From Archangium violaceum (lineage in GTDB: Bacteria; Myxococcota; Myxococcia; Myxococcales; Myxococcaceae), in contig NZ_CP069396.1 of assembly GCF_016887565.1 (NCBI RefSeq), forward strand, positions 10,832,001 to 10,896,000: a stretch of DNA of 64,000 nt, in the 5' to 3' direction. Positions 1 through 10,170 of this stretch are shown here, piece after piece. Each line of letters starts with the position of its first letter. Position 1 is the stretch's first letter. The position numbers and the translations under genes were made by a program. The notes below the pieces were generated by a model. It did no database searches and was not told the DNA's origin. It worked only from the letters and a program-made list of their open reading frames with translations.

Positions 1-1206
1 GACGGGGTGTCCTTCGCGGCCGTGGCCCAGCGCGCGGCCCCTCCTCCGCCACAGGCCCCTGCCTCGGCGCCCCAGGCCGGCGCGCCCGCGCCTGGACGTG
101 CTGTCACTGCCCCTGGTGTCACCCAGGCCGGCGCACCCGCGCCTGGACGTGCCGTCACCGCTCCTGGTGTCGCCCAGGCCGGTGCCACGCCCCAGGCCGG
201 TGCACCCAACGCTGGACGCGCGGTCACCGCTCCAGGTGTCGCTCCGGCCGGCGCACCCGCGCCTGGACGCGCTGTCACGGCTCCGGGTGTCGCCCAGGCT
301 GGCACCACGCCCCAGGCGCCACGCCCGGCGGCGCCCGCCCCCACCACTCCCGCGGCGAAACCGGCTGCTCCCGCGGCGAAACCGGCCGCTCCCGCGGCGA
401 AACCAGCGGCCCCCGCTCCCGTGGCGAAACCGGCCGCTCCCGCTCCGGCCCCCGCCGCTCCCGCCGCCAAACCAGCCGCTCCCGCACAGGCTCCCGCCGC
501 CTCGGGAGCCACTCCGGGTGCCGACGAGATTCCCGTCCTCCGCGAGCTGGCCGAAAAGCTCAAGGAGCAGAACCACTTCGAGCGCCTGGGCCTGGGGGCG
601 GACACCAACGGCCCGGCGGTGAAGATCGCCTACTTCAAGCTGGCCAGGCAGTACCACCCGGACACCCTGCCGCCCGGCGCGCCTCCAGAGCTGGAGAAGC
701 TCAAGGCCGACGTCTTCGCCTACATCGGCGAGGCCTACCGGACGCTCTCGGACGACAAGGGCCGCGCCGCGTACATCGAGGAGCTCAAGCACGGCGGCGG
801 CAAGCAGGAGCAGCAGGTCGACGTGGAGGCCATCCTCAAGAGCGAGGAGCTCTTCCGCAAGGCCGGCCTGCACATCAAGGCCAGGAAGTTCGCCGAGGCG
901 GTGAAGATCCTCGACGAGGCCATCCAGCTCAACGGCGAGGAACCCGAGTTCTACGCCTGGCGCGGCTACGCCCGCTTCTTCACCTTCGAGGACAAGAAGG
1001 TGGCCTACACCGAGGCCTTCAAGGACATCCAGTTCTGTCTGAAGAAGAACGAGAAGGTCGCCTCGGCGCACTACTTCCTGGGTGTCATCGCCAAGCTTTG
1101 CGGAGACAACAGCGGCGCGCTGAAGCACTTCCAGAAGACGGTGGAGATTCAGCCAAATCACATCGACGCGCAGCGGGAGATCCGCATGGCGGCGCAAAAG
1201 AAGTAG
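1..1206 (+). CDS. J-domain / TPR protein with Pro-Ala repeat linker (5' partial)
   Basis: The reading frame is open to the first base, so the N-terminus lies outside the window; the GTG at 7 is only the first possible start inside it. From there, residues 1-170 are a low-complexity Ala/Pro linker. It holds about four copies of a [20 protein letters not shown] unit, followed by runs of AAKPAAP. A J-domain follows (about residues 185-265), with the diagnostic HPD in QYHPDT, and then a TPR-like helical region to the end. J-domains stimulate Hsp70 ATPase, and TPRs bind partner proteins. Myxobacteria have many such composite proteins, often with another sensory or PilZ domain upstream, which cannot be seen here. 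A DnaK co-chaperone or scaffold role is likely; the partner is unknown. Confidence 0.8.
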   Translation, partial: DGVSFAAVAQRAAPPPPQAPASAPQAGAPAPGRAVTAPGVTQAGAPAPGRAVTAPGVAQAGATPQAGAPNAGRAVTAPGVAPAGAPAPGRAVTAPGVAQAGTTPQAPRPAAPAPTTPAAKPAAPAAKPAAPAAKPAAPAPVAKPAAPAPAPAAPAAKPAAPAQAPAASGATPGADEIPVLRELAEKLKEQNHFERLGLGADTNGPAVKIAYFKLARQYHPDTLPPGAPPELEKLKADVFAYIGEAYRTLSDDKGRAAYIEELKHGGGKQEQQVDVEAILKSEELFRKAGLHIKARKFAEAVKILDEAIQLNGEEPEFYAWRGYARFFTFEDKKVAYTEAFKDIQFCLKKNEKVASAHYFLGVIAKLCGDNSGALKHFQKTVEIQPNHIDAQREIRMAAQKK

Positions 1207-1260
1207 GGTGCGCCACCTCGGGAGCGCCACCGTGGGCTCCCCCACACGAGGAGAAGAGTC

Positions 1261-1551
1261 TTGCCGTTGACCGGAAAACAGCGCCGCCAGCTTCGCGGGC
1301 TGGGACACCACCTGGAGCCGGTGGTCATCGTGGGCCAGTCGGGCGTCACCGAGGGCGTCATCGCCGCCGTCGAGCAGGCGCTGCACGACCACGAGCTCAT
1401 CAAGGTGAAGATCCACGAGGGTCCAGAGGACCGCCACGAGGCCGCCGAGAAGCTGGCCCAGGGCACCAGCGCCGAGCTGGTCCAGCTGCTGGGCCGCACC
1501 GCGCTGCTCTTCAAGAAGCGCGCGGAGGACTCGGAGTTCGAGGACTACTGA
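1261..1551 (+). CDS. yhbY: YhbY/CRM-domain RNA-binding protein
   Basis: A 96-residue protein that is a single CRM (YhbY) domain. The N-terminal LTGKQRRQLRGLGHHLEPVV and central VGQSGVTEGVIAAVEQAL are characteristic, as is the following EL-IKVKI strand. Family members bind pre-50S ribosomal particles and help assemble the large subunit. The start is a TTG preceded by GAGGAGAAGAGTC, giving a good Shine-Dalgarno at normal spacing. It lies 54 bases after the J-domain gene on the same strand and may share its transcript. The C-terminus ends in an acidic tail. Family assignment is firm; the precise cellular role is by analogy. Confidence 0.9.
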   Translation: MPLTGKQRRQLRGLGHHLEPVVIVGQSGVTEGVIAAVEQALHDHELIKVKIHEGPEDRHEAAEKLAQGTSAELVQLLGRTALLFKKRAEDSEFEDY

Positions 1552-1561
1552 GGCAGCGCCC

Positions 1562-2866
1562 TCAGCGGGTGAAGCCCGCGGCCTGGGCCGCCACTTCCAC
1601 CCCCGCGCCCAACCTGTCGAGCAGCGCGGGGCCGAAGTACTGGTGACGGGCCTCGCCCTGTCCCGCCGTCACCAGTTCCGGCGTGTCCACGTACCCCACG
1701 TAACCGTCCGCCAGTCCCAGCACCCCCGTGGCGCCCGTGCGCCGCAACAGCGCCGACCCCGCCGCCACCGTGGGCTCGCCCGGCAGCAACAGCAGCTCCA
1801 GCGGACCCAGCACCAGCGCCCCCACCTCCGCCGTCCGGGAGGACGACGCACACAGGAAGTTGTCCCCCGCCGCCCGCGAGTACGACGGCACCAGCCGCGA
1901 GGCGTCTGGCCTCGGCAGCGCCACCTCCGCTCGCGCAAAGGCCAGCCTCGACGTGCCGGCCGCCACCGGCGCCGCTCGCTCGGCCAGCCCCGCCACCGCC
2001 CGCGCGTAGGCCGCCGCCTTCTCCACGCCCTCGCCCTCGTCGAAGGACACCGAGACGTTGCCCGCCGCCCCCTGCAGCACCAGCGCCACCCCACCCTTCT
2101 CCTCGCGCAGCAAGCTCAAGCGCCCCGGCCAGTCCGGATCCACGAAAGCCCTCTTCCTCGGAACCACCGTGGGGTGCGAGGAGAACACCAGCAGCTCCGC
2201 CACGGGCCCGGACGCGCTCCTCAGCACGGCGCGGGTGAGCGTCCCATCCGGGTCCTCTCCACCCGAGCGCGAGCGCACCAGCCCCGGCTCCCGGGCCTCC
2301 CCCACCTCCAGCGTGACGTCCGTGAGCTTCGCCGCGGCCTGGTGCAGCGCCTCGCTGGCTCCGGCCACCGCCGCCTCCAGCGCCTGCTTCCGGTACCGCC
2401 CGGTACCGGCGAGCTGCGACACCAGCCGCGGGTCATACCCTCCGAAGGACGAGTGCGAGTGCGTGGCCACCACCACCAGCCCCTGGAGCCCCAGGTCGGC
2501 GGCACGCTCGCGCACCGCGGCCACGAGCGCGTCGGGCACCAGCAGCAGCTCCAGCGACACCAGCCCCACCTTCACGTCCCCCACGGCCAGCACCACCGCG
2601 CGGGCCCTCGGCGGGAGGTCCGCCTGGCTGGCCTCCGGACGAAGAGGCCCATAGCCAGCCACCACCACTGGAAAAGGCGGCTCCAGGTCCACCCTCGCCG
2701 CGCCGGCGCGCAGGAGGCCCTCGGCGCGCGCCTGCCCTCGCACCACGGGGGTGCGCTCGCCCCACCGCCCGCACCAGTTCCATGACGCCAGCGCGTACGC
2801 GGACCCGAGAGTCAGCACAAACAGGGGAAGCAGGGAACGAAGGAACCGCCGCCAGCGGGGAGACAT
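1562..2866 (-). CDS. Neutral/alkaline ceramidase-like protein, N-terminal domain only
   Basis: This 434-residue protein starts with a basic N-terminus and one hydrophobic segment (about residues 8-28), a signal peptide or anchor, so it acts outside the cytoplasm. The body resembles the N-terminal catalytic part of neutral ceramidases: a [10 protein letters not shown] opening, a GYGPLR strand and the histidine-rich motif [15 protein letters not shown], which corresponds to the zinc-binding THSHSGPGG region of the family. Ceramidases hydrolyse the amide bond of ceramide. The protein is much shorter than classical enzymes (about 650-750 residues) and lacks the C-terminal domain, and the GPGG part is altered, so substrate and activity are uncertain. 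It is convergent with yhbY, with 10 bases between stops, and divergent from purF. Confidence 0.7.
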   Translation of the reverse strand: MSPRWRRFLRSLLPLFVLTLGSAYALASWNWCGRWGERTPVVRGQARAEGLLRAGAARVDLEPPFPVVVAGYGPLRPEASQADLPPRARAVVLAVGDVKVGLVSLELLLVPDALVAAVRERAADLGLQGLVVVATHSHSSFGGYDPRLVSQLAGTGRYRKQALEAAVAGASEALHQAAAKLTDVTLEVGEAREPGLVRSRSGGEDPDGTLTRAVLRSASGPVAELLVFSSHPTVVPRKRAFVDPDWPGRLSLLREEKGGVALVLQGAAGNVSVSFDEGEGVEKAAAYARAVAGLAERAAPVAAGTSRLAFARAEVALPRPDASRLVPSYSRAAGDNFLCASSSRTAEVGALVLGPLELLLLPGEPTVAAGSALLRRTGATGVLGLADGYVGYVDTPELVTAGQGEARHQYFGPALLDRLGAGVEVAAQAAGFTR

Positions 2867-3013
2867 GGGGGGTGGAAGCCTACCTCCAAGCGGGGAATTC
2901 CGGGTGCCCGGCTGCTCGTCCGTTCCTCACATCCCCTGTGGGCGGAATACCTTTGGACGAGGCAACCGTTCTCCAGTTCCGTTCGGCACCCGAAGGGGAT
3001 AAGGGCAACGCAC

Positions 3014-4408
<1,395 letters not shown>

Positions 4409-4414
4409 GCATGC

Positions 4415-4435
4415 GAGGCCCCGAGAAGGGGCCTC
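4415..4435. terminator. Hairpin between convergent purF and GNAT gene
   Basis: GAGGCCCC (4415-4422) and GGGGCCTC (4428-4435) form a perfect 8-bp stem with a 5-base loop, lying directly between the purF stop and the stop of the opposing gene. No T-run follows on either strand, so it is a probable transcript end or stabilising hairpin rather than a textbook intrinsic terminator. Confidence 0.5.
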
Positions 4436-5000
4436 ACCCCGTGTTCACCCCCTGTGTCCGGCGCGCGAAGTCCCGCCGCCGGAGCCGGTAGTACGTCGCC
4501 GGGAGTGCCTGGGGACCCACCCGCCACTCGCCGGCGGAGGACATTCCGAGCCGCTCCATCACCTGGATGGACGCGGCGTTGTCGAGGTCCGCACCGGCGA
4601 ATACCTCCTCCAACCCCACGTGCTCGAAGCCGAAGCGCAGCACGGCCCGGGCGGCCTCGGTGGCGAGGCCCCGCCCCCAGAAGTCCCGATAGAGTCCGTA
4701 CAGGAGCTCCACGTCCTCACGGCCCTCGATGCGCCGCAGCCCGCAGAAGCCGATGAGCGCTCCAGGCCACTCCACGAGGGAGAGGACGAACTCGCCGTAG
4801 CCCCGCTCATGGAAGTCCCGCTCGCTCAGGGCGATCTGCTCCCGCACCTCCTCGCGCGACACGAGCCGGTCATCCCAGAGGTAGCGGCGGACGTACGGGT
4901 CGTTCCAGAGTCCGAGGAGCGCCTCCTCGTCCTCCGGAGCGAAGGGACGGAGCAACAGTCGGTCGGTGCGAAGCTCCTGCACGGGTATTCCCTCCTTCAT
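4434..5000 (-). CDS. RimJ/RimL-type GNAT N-acetyltransferase
   Basis: A 188-residue GNAT-fold protein that transfers acetyl from acetyl-CoA to an amine. The opening LRTDRLLLRPFAPEDEEALL is typical of the Acetyltransf_3 (RimJ/RimL) branch. The acetyl-CoA loop appears as YRDFWGRGLATEAARAVLRFGF, followed by DNAASIQVMERLGM near the C-terminus. The ATG at 5000 gives a normal family N-terminus; longer in-frame starts upstream add only Pro/Arg-rich sequence. It is last in a minus-strand run starting with the DUF2171 gene, 41 bases after the preceding stop. The substrate (protein N-terminus, antibiotic or metabolite) cannot be told from sequence. Confidence 0.85.
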   Translation of the reverse strand: MKEGIPVQELRTDRLLLRPFAPEDEEALLGLWNDPYVRRYLWDDRLVSREEVREQIALSERDFHERGYGEFVLSLVEWPGALIGFCGLRRIEGREDVELLYGLYRDFWGRGLATEAARAVLRFGFEHVGLEEVFAGADLDNAASIQVMERLGMSSAGEWRVGPQALPATYYRLRRRDFARRTQGVNTG

Positions 5001-5041
5001 TCCGCGCGGAAGGAGTGGCGTCCGTGGCGTTGTGACAGGGC

Positions 5042-5347
5042 TCAGAGCACCTCGGCTCCGAGGGCGCGCACCAGGACGCGCTCCTGCCGGAAGCGGCGCT
5101 CCAGCTCCGCGCGGTAGCCGCTCCACCACGCGCGGTCGAGCGCCTCGACCATCACCTCGAAGAGCAACATCTCGTCACGCACCGTCTCGCCCTCCTCCTT
5201 CCAGGCGCCCGAGGCCGGGGATTGGAGGAAGGCGGTGACGCCACCGAACCGCTCGGTGAGCTCGGCGCGGACCTTCTCGAAGTCCGCCCGGGCGAAGGGG
5301 CGCCGCTCGTTGTCACGCAGCGGCAGCAGGAACTGGACGATGTGCAT
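5042..5347 (-). CDS. Conserved small protein of unknown function
   Basis: A 101-residue soluble protein starting MHIVQFLLPLRDNE. I do not recognise a named family. It has no signal peptide, membrane segment or cysteine motif. The central part reads like an alpha/beta fold, with a C-terminal helix rich in Arg and Glu (AELERRFRQERVLVRALGAE). Its ATG is 3 bases after the stop of the DUF2171 gene and it is followed 41 bases later by the acetyltransferase, so the three are probably cotranscribed. The compact spacing and clean codon use argue that it is a real gene. Confidence 0.6.
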   Translation of the reverse strand: MHIVQFLLPLRDNERRPFARADFEKVRAELTERFGGVTAFLQSPASGAWKEEGETVRDEMLLFEVMVEALDRAWWSGYRAELERRFRQERVLVRALGAEVL

Positions 5348-5350
5348 GCC

Positions 5351-5749
5351 CTAGTAGTGCGAGGGCGCGTTCGGATCGAAACCGATCGGGCGCTTCGCCT
5401 CGGCTTCCTTCTCGCTCTCGGTGCGCACGTCGTACTGGTCATGGTCCTGGAACTTGGCGCTGTCCATCCGGGCCTCGGACAGCGAGTCCGGCCCCATGTC
5501 CAACCTGTCGGCCGCCTCCAGCACCTCGCCCAGGCTGGCCTTCTGCAGCTGGTCCTTGTCCAGCGAGAGGTGGATGTCGTCCCCCTCGAGCCGCTCCACG
5601 GACCGGAAGGGAACCCGGTAGTCCCTGGCGTAGAACACGCCCTTCTCCACGACGAAGGCGTCCTCCGTCAGGCCGATGACCTTGCCCAACCGGTGCCCGT
5701 CCCTGCTCTTCACATCCATGCCAACCCGAACGTCCATCCGCTGCGCCAT
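5351..5749 (-). CDS. DUF2171 / PRC-barrel-like protein
   Basis: A 132-residue protein. Residues 6-65 match the DUF2171 pattern, a short beta-barrel related to PRC-barrel: VRVGMDVKSRDGHRLGKVIG, then a VEKG strand and YRVPFRSVERLEGDDIHL. The C-terminal half is charged and probably disordered, ending in DPNAPSHY. Such proteins are often found with stress or envelope functions, but no biochemical role is established. The ATG at 5749 is preceded by GAGGAGCGAGCC, a clear ribosome-binding site, and is preferred over a longer frame with Pro/Gly-rich nonsense upstream. It probably heads a three-gene run with the unknown protein and the GNAT. Confidence 0.75.
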   Translation of the reverse strand: MAQRMDVRVGMDVKSRDGHRLGKVIGLTEDAFVVEKGVFYARDYRVPFRSVERLEGDDIHLSLDKDQLQKASLGEVLEAADRLDMGPDSLSEARMDSAKFQDHDQYDVRTESEKEAEAKRPIGFDPNAPSHY

Positions 5750-5893
5750 GGCTCGCTCCTCGCTGCGGTGAGAGAACGGGGGCGGCCGGGCCTTCCCCGG
5801 GTGACCCCCGGGGGGAAGATGGGAATCCGGGCATCCCCTCGCAGGCGGCCCTCGCCCGCTCCCCCGCACCTCGGGGAGCCAACCTTCCCTCCT

Positions 5894-7072
5894 CTAGATG
5901 TCCGCGCGCCGCAGATCTCTCGACAGCTCGGCCAGCCGGGCCTGCCGCTGGGCTTCGGAGCCGAACGGCACCCGCGCCATGTCCTCCTGGGCGGCGCGGG
6001 CGACGCGGGCCACCCCATCCAGGGCGATGACCCCCACCTCGAAGGCATCCATCGCGGCCCCCACGTAGGTGTCGAAGAAGAAGATGCGCTTGTCGCGCCA
6101 CTGTTGGCGCACGGGCTCGGGGGTGTCGACCACGTCGTGGATGAACACGGCGCGCACCTGCTCCGGGTACGCCGAGAGCATCTGCTCGCCGAAGGCCACG
6201 TCGCCCTGGCCGCTGTCGCCCGTGAAGACGAAGCCGTACTCGGGATAGAGCTGGATGTAGCGGCTGAAGTTCTCGAACTTCATGGCCGCGATGCGCGCGT
6301 TGCCGAGCAGGTGGGTGAAGGCGCCGGAGAGCATCACCGAGGGGCCCACCCCATGCTCGCGCAGGGTGGCCAGCGTGCGATCCTCGATGAAGCCGAGCGG
6401 ATCCGCCGGCCGCGCGCTGACGAAGGTGAGGTCGCCCTCGCGCCCGGGGATGACGCCCGGCCCGCGGTCCAGCTCGCGGTAGAACTGGAGCACGCCCGGG
6501 TACACCGTCTTCGGCGGGTAGCGCGTGTCCTTCCAGTTGGCGAGGAAGGTGTCGTCGATGTCGCTCAGCACCTTGTTCTCGCCGCTCGGGATGGCCTCCC
6601 GGAAGATGTGCGCGAGGATGTCCTGGCGGAGGGCGTCGTCATCCACGTCGTGGAAGAGGAGCTGCTGCAGGTCGTGGTAGCTGCCGCGGCCGTCGAGCAG
6701 GTTCTTGAACTCCGTCAGCTCGCGGCCATGGAGCCCGAGGAACAGCTCGCGCACCCGGCGTTCGAAGGTCTGGGGGGTGTAGCCCCTCTGGAGCGCCGCC
6801 ACGAGTGTGGCGCGCAGCGGCAGGCTCAGCTCGCGCGCCCGCTTCACGCACAGCAGGTCCAACAGCGTGGTGAGGTTGTCCGGGCCGACGACGCGGTCAT
6901 CCACGTCGGAGAGCAACCGGTTCAGGTCCACGTTGAGGAGGAGATGGTTGAGCTCGGCGGTGGTCGCGTCGGCGAGCAGGTCCAGGATGCGCCGCTCGTC
7001 GTTCCGGTCGGTGTGACCGGTCATCAGGGAGCGGAGCGTCTGAAGTTTCAGGGCCACGGCTGTGATGTCCAC
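5894..7072 (-). CDS. APP1-type (DUF2183) phosphatidate phosphatase-like protein
   Basis: A 392-residue cytoplasmic protein. The C-terminal half contains the DUF2183/APP1 catalytic domain: LSDIDDTFLANWKDT supplies the DxDxT nucleophile motif of this HAD-like phosphatase family, followed by a TFVSARPADPLG strand and FTGDSGQGD as the acidic metal-binding motif. Yeast App1 dephosphorylates phosphatidic acid; bacterial relatives are barely characterised. The N-terminal 150 residues are helical and not part of the recognised domain. The start is GTG at 7072, with no strong Shine-Dalgarno visible. Neighbouring genes on the same strand (a pseudouridine synthase upstream, DUF2171 downstream) give no functional clue. 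Confidence 0.75.
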   Translation of the reverse strand: MDITAVALKLQTLRSLMTGHTDRNDERRILDLLADATTAELNHLLLNVDLNRLLSDVDDRVVGPDNLTTLLDLLCVKRARELSLPLRATLVAALQRGYTPQTFERRVRELFLGLHGRELTEFKNLLDGRGSYHDLQQLLFHDVDDDALRQDILAHIFREAIPSGENKVLSDIDDTFLANWKDTRYPPKTVYPGVLQFYRELDRGPGVIPGREGDLTFVSARPADPLGFIEDRTLATLREHGVGPSVMLSGAFTHLLGNARIAAMKFENFSRYIQLYPEYGFVFTGDSGQGDVAFGEQMLSAYPEQVRAVFIHDVVDTPEPVRQQWRDKRIFFFDTYVGAAMDAFEVGVIALDGVARVARAAQEDMARVPFGSEAQRQARLAELSRDLRRADI

Positions 7073-7103
7073 GCCGCGAGATTACCGCGATGAGCGCGTG
7101 CCA

Positions 7104-8093
7104 TCACCTTCTGGCGATGAAGTCCTGGAGGTCCGCGGGCAGGGGCGAGTCGAAGGACACGGTCTGCCCCGTGCCCGGGTGGGGGAAGGAGATATGCGCG
7201 GCGTGCAGGGCGTGGCGAGGCAGCCGCAGCTTCACCCAGGCCTCGGGCTCCAGGCAGTGCTTGCTGAAGCGATCGAAGTAGCCAGGGTCCGGGCCGTACA
7301 TCTTGTCACCGACCAGGGGGAAGCCGACCTCGCGCAGGTGGATGCGTATTTGATGCTGGCGCCCCGTCTCCGGGTAGCAGCGCAGCAGGGAGAAGGGCTG
7401 GCCGTCATGGGAGAAGCGCTGGAGCACCTGGAAGCGGGTGCGGCTCTCCTTGCCCTCCACGGGGTCGATGCGCACGGCGATGCGGATGAGCTCGGTGCCC
7501 TCGGCGATGGGGGCGTCCACGCGGAAGGAGTCCTCGGGGGGGTGGCCCTCGCAGATGGCAAGGTACTCCTTGTGCACGTCGCGGGAGACGAAGAGGCGCC
7601 CGAGGACGCGGCAGGACTCGGTGGTGCGCCCGCAGACGACGAGGCCGCTCGTCTCGCGGTCCAGGCGGTGGGCGGGTTCCGCGAAGGCCTCGCCGAAGCG
7701 CTCGCGCAGGAGGGAGACGAGCGTGCCCTTGTGATAGCGGGCGGTGGGGTGGATGGGGAGCCCGGCGGGCTTGTCGAGCACGAGCAGCCAGTCGTCCTGG
7801 AAGAGGGCGGTCAGCTCGGTGGGCGTCTCCGGCTCGGTGCTGGCGGGGCGGCGGATGCGGAAGGTGAGGCCCGGGTAGACGGGTGTGGAGGGCTTGAGGC
7901 GGCGCTCCTCGCACAGGACGCCGCGCTGGATGATGCCGTGGAGGCGCTCGCGCGGGAGGCGTCGGATCTTCTCGGAGAGGTAGCGATCCAGCCGCCAGCC
8001 CGCGTAGTTGGGCTCGACGACAAATGGAATGTCGACGTAGCCCTCGGGTGCCTCGCCGATGGCCTGGGAGATGTCCTCGCTCGTGTCTCGCAT
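7104..8093 (-). CDS. RluA-family RNA pseudouridine synthase
   Basis: Converts uridine to pseudouridine in rRNA or tRNA. The 329-residue protein has an N-terminal S4-like RNA-binding segment (YAGWRLDRYLSEKIRRLPRE, with IQRGVLCE) and an RluA catalytic domain. The catalytic motif is HRLDRETSGLVVCGRT, with the essential aspartate in RLDRET. VLDKPAGLPIHPT precedes it, and GRQHQIRIHLREVGFPLVGD is the conserved C-terminal motif. ATG at 8093 is chosen as the start; an upstream in-frame start would add only seven residues. Target specificity (RluC/RluD or tRNA type) cannot be assigned. Confidence 0.9.
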   Translation of the reverse strand: MRDTSEDISQAIGEAPEGYVDIPFVVEPNYAGWRLDRYLSEKIRRLPRERLHGIIQRGVLCEERRLKPSTPVYPGLTFRIRRPASTEPETPTELTALFQDDWLLVLDKPAGLPIHPTARYHKGTLVSLLRERFGEAFAEPAHRLDRETSGLVVCGRTTESCRVLGRLFVSRDVHKEYLAICEGHPPEDSFRVDAPIAEGTELIRIAVRIDPVEGKESRTRFQVLQRFSHDGQPFSLLRCYPETGRQHQIRIHLREVGFPLVGDKMYGPDPGYFDRFSKHCLEPEAWVKLRLPRHALHAAHISFPHPGTGQTVSFDSPLPADLQDFIARR

Positions 8094-8178
8094 GCGACAG
8101 CGCGGGCTTAACACAGAGGGAGGACCGCTTCCTCCCCCCGCCCGGCTGCTCCCTGCTCGGGAGGGAGGGGCGAGCCCC

Positions 8179-8919
8179 TCAGCGATCGACGCGCGAGGAC
8201 ACCTCGAGGGTGAACGGGTCCACGGCCTGTCCGCCCGCGGCGGTGCCCACCACCCGGAGCACGAGCGGCCCGGTGGAGACGCTCTTCATCGAGTGGAGGG
8301 TGAGTGTTCCCCGGGTCTCTCCGGCGGGCACGGTGAGCGGCTCCGCGGAGATGCCCTCGGGGAGAGGGTCGACCGTCACGCGGACCTCCTGGGTGAAGCC
8401 CTCCGCGCGCACGAGGGACACCGGCACCGAGCTCTGGCCCCCCGGGAGGATGGACACCTGCTGGGGGACCGAGAGGGAGAAGTCCGGGGTGGCCACGGGC
8501 GGCTCGAGCACCACGAGGAAGCAGGGCTGGCCGGCCATGGCGCTCGAGTTGTCGGAGTGGGCCTCGACCATCAGGAGCGTGGGCCCCCGGAGCGCGACAC
8601 CTGGCGCCGCGGAGAGGACACCGCGCGCGGTGAGGCGCCCCGTGCCGTCCATGATGATCTCCTCGGGGGAGAGCGAGAGTCCCTCGGGAAGCGCGGGCAG
8701 ACGGACCCGCATCCTCCAGAGCTGCTCCTCCTCGCTCTGCCCCATGCGGAGGAAGCCCGCGGAGAAGGCGGTGGAAGAGCCGGGCTCCAGTGACACCGTG
8801 TGACAGCGCTCGGTGGTGATGACCTCCTGGAGCGGGGGCGGTGCGCAGGCCAGGGAGGCCCCCAGCAGGACCGCCCCGAGCAAACACCTGGACGACGAGA
8901 GCACGCGCGGCCCTGCCAT
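8179..8919 (-). CDS. Putative lipoprotein with Ig-like beta-rich body
   Basis: A 246-residue predicted secreted protein. The N-terminus (MAGPRVLSSSRCLLGAVLLGASLAC) is a signal peptide ending in a plausible but imperfect lipobox (SLAC). The rest is rich in Ser/Val/Pro strands and looks like one or two Ig-like or CARDB-like beta-sandwich domains (for example SVPQQVSILPGGQSSVPVSL and EVRVTVDPLPEGISAEPLTV). This type is common in myxobacterial surface lipoproteins of unknown role. The ATG at 8919 fits the signal peptide; longer frames begin in the wecB coding region. It lies 29 bases after the wecB stop on the same strand and may be cotranscribed. Confidence 0.7.
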   Translation of the reverse strand: MAGPRVLSSSRCLLGAVLLGASLACAPPPLQEVITTERCHTVSLEPGSSTAFSAGFLRMGQSEEEQLWRMRVRLPALPEGLSLSPEEIIMDGTGRLTARGVLSAAPGVALRGPTLLMVEAHSDNSSAMAGQPCFLVVLEPPVATPDFSLSVPQQVSILPGGQSSVPVSLVRAEGFTQEVRVTVDPLPEGISAEPLTVPAGETRGTLTLHSMKSVSTGPLVLRVVGTAAGGQAVDPFTLEVSSRVDR

Positions 8920-8948
8920 GTGAATCTCCCGGTCTTCGACTGTCGCCT

Positions 8949-10076
8949 CTAGCCGGCGGCGCGCCGAGGCGTCCGCCCCACCCCGAGGAACTCCTCGTAC
9001 ACCTGGGCGATGCGCTCTCCGGAGCGCCCGTCCCACAGGTCGGGGACACGGCCCTTCTTCTCCTGACCATCGAGGATGCGCTCGGCGACCTGCTGGATGC
9101 GGGCCGGCTCGGTGCCCACCACGAGGTTGGTGCCGACATCCACGGTGATGGGACGCTCGGTGTTCTCGCGCACGGTGAGGCAGGGAATGCCCAGCACGGT
9201 GGTCTCCTCCTGGAGGCCACCGGAGTCGGTGAAGACGAGCCGGGCCTGCGAGGTGAGCGCGAGGAACTCCAGGTAGCCCATGGGGTCCACCAGGCGCAGG
9301 CCCGGGGTGCGCGCCAGCGACGCCTCCAGCCCCGTCTCCGCGATGCGCTTGCGGGTGCGCGGGTGGACGGGGAAGACGACGGGCAGCCGGTGGGACAGGT
9401 GGCCCAGCGCGGACAGCAGCCCCCCGAGCACCTTCGCGTCATCCACGTTGGAGGCCCGGTGCAGCGTGCACACCGCGTAGCCGCGCGCGGTGAGCCCCAT
9501 GTCCGCGAGCGTGGAGAGCTTCAGCGCCTTCTCCCGGGCCGCCAGCAGCGAGTCGATCATCACGTTGCCGACGAGCCGGATGCGCTGCGGCTCCACGCCC
9601 TCCCGGATGAGGTTGGCGTCCGCGTCGGACGAGGGCGTCAGCAGCAGGTCCGCGATGCTGTCGGTGAGGATGCGGTTGATCTCCTCGGGCATGGCGCGGT
9701 CGAAGCTGCGCAGGCCCGCCTCCACGTGACCGATGGGGATGCCCATCTTCACCGCCACGAGCGCGGCGGCCAGGGTGCTGTTGACGTCTCCCACCACGGA
9801 GACCAGCTCCGGCTTCTCGCTGGCGAACACCTTCTCCAGCTCGATCATCAGCCGGGCCGTCTGCTCCGCGTGACTGCCGGAGCCGATGCCCAGGTGGATG
9901 TCGGGAGCGGGCATGCCCAGGTCCGTGAAGAAAACGTCGCTCATCTTCACGTCGTAGTGCTGGCCGGTGTGCACCAGCTTCTGGGCGAGCACGCCACGCT
10001 CGGAGATGGCCCGGTGGATGGGCGCGACCTTCATGAAGTTGGGGCGCGCCCCAACGATATGGAGAACCTTCTTCAT
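8949..10076 (-). CDS. wecB: UDP-N-acetylglucosamine 2-epimerase (non-hydrolysing)
   Basis: Interconverts UDP-GlcNAc and UDP-ManNAc for surface polysaccharide synthesis in the cytoplasm. The 375-residue protein is full length and opens with the family signature KKVLHIVGARPNFMKVAPI. HTGQHYD, GDVNSTLA, GHVEAGLRSFD and MPEEINRILTD follow in the expected order, and FTDSGGLQEE near residue 285 marks the nucleotide-binding C-terminal lobe. It is divergent from kdsB (95-base gap), consistent with an envelope-glycan neighbourhood. Whether the product feeds O-antigen, exopolysaccharide or a spore-coat glycan cannot be said. Confidence 0.95.
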   Translation of the reverse strand: MKKVLHIVGARPNFMKVAPIHRAISERGVLAQKLVHTGQHYDVKMSDVFFTDLGMPAPDIHLGIGSGSHAEQTARLMIELEKVFASEKPELVSVVGDVNSTLAAALVAVKMGIPIGHVEAGLRSFDRAMPEEINRILTDSIADLLLTPSSDADANLIREGVEPQRIRLVGNVMIDSLLAAREKALKLSTLADMGLTARGYAVCTLHRASNVDDAKVLGGLLSALGHLSHRLPVVFPVHPRTRKRIAETGLEASLARTPGLRLVDPMGYLEFLALTSQARLVFTDSGGLQEETTVLGIPCLTVRENTERPITVDVGTNLVVGTEPARIQQVAERILDGQEKKGRVPDLWDGRSGERIAQVYEEFLGVGRTPRRAAG

Positions 10077-10170
10077 GGTGGCGGGAAGCTAGGCATGCCC
10101 CCCCGACTGCCTAGTGCCCCCCGCCCGCGGGTGCCTGGTGGCGTCTTGAATCTGATAGACAGGCGACGCC

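Noticed and set aside
78-490. Short repeats as a CRISPR array
   Set aside because: Repeats are in frame inside a coding sequence, without unique spacers of constant length. The ~300-bp repeats at 31-32 kb are likewise not CRISPR.
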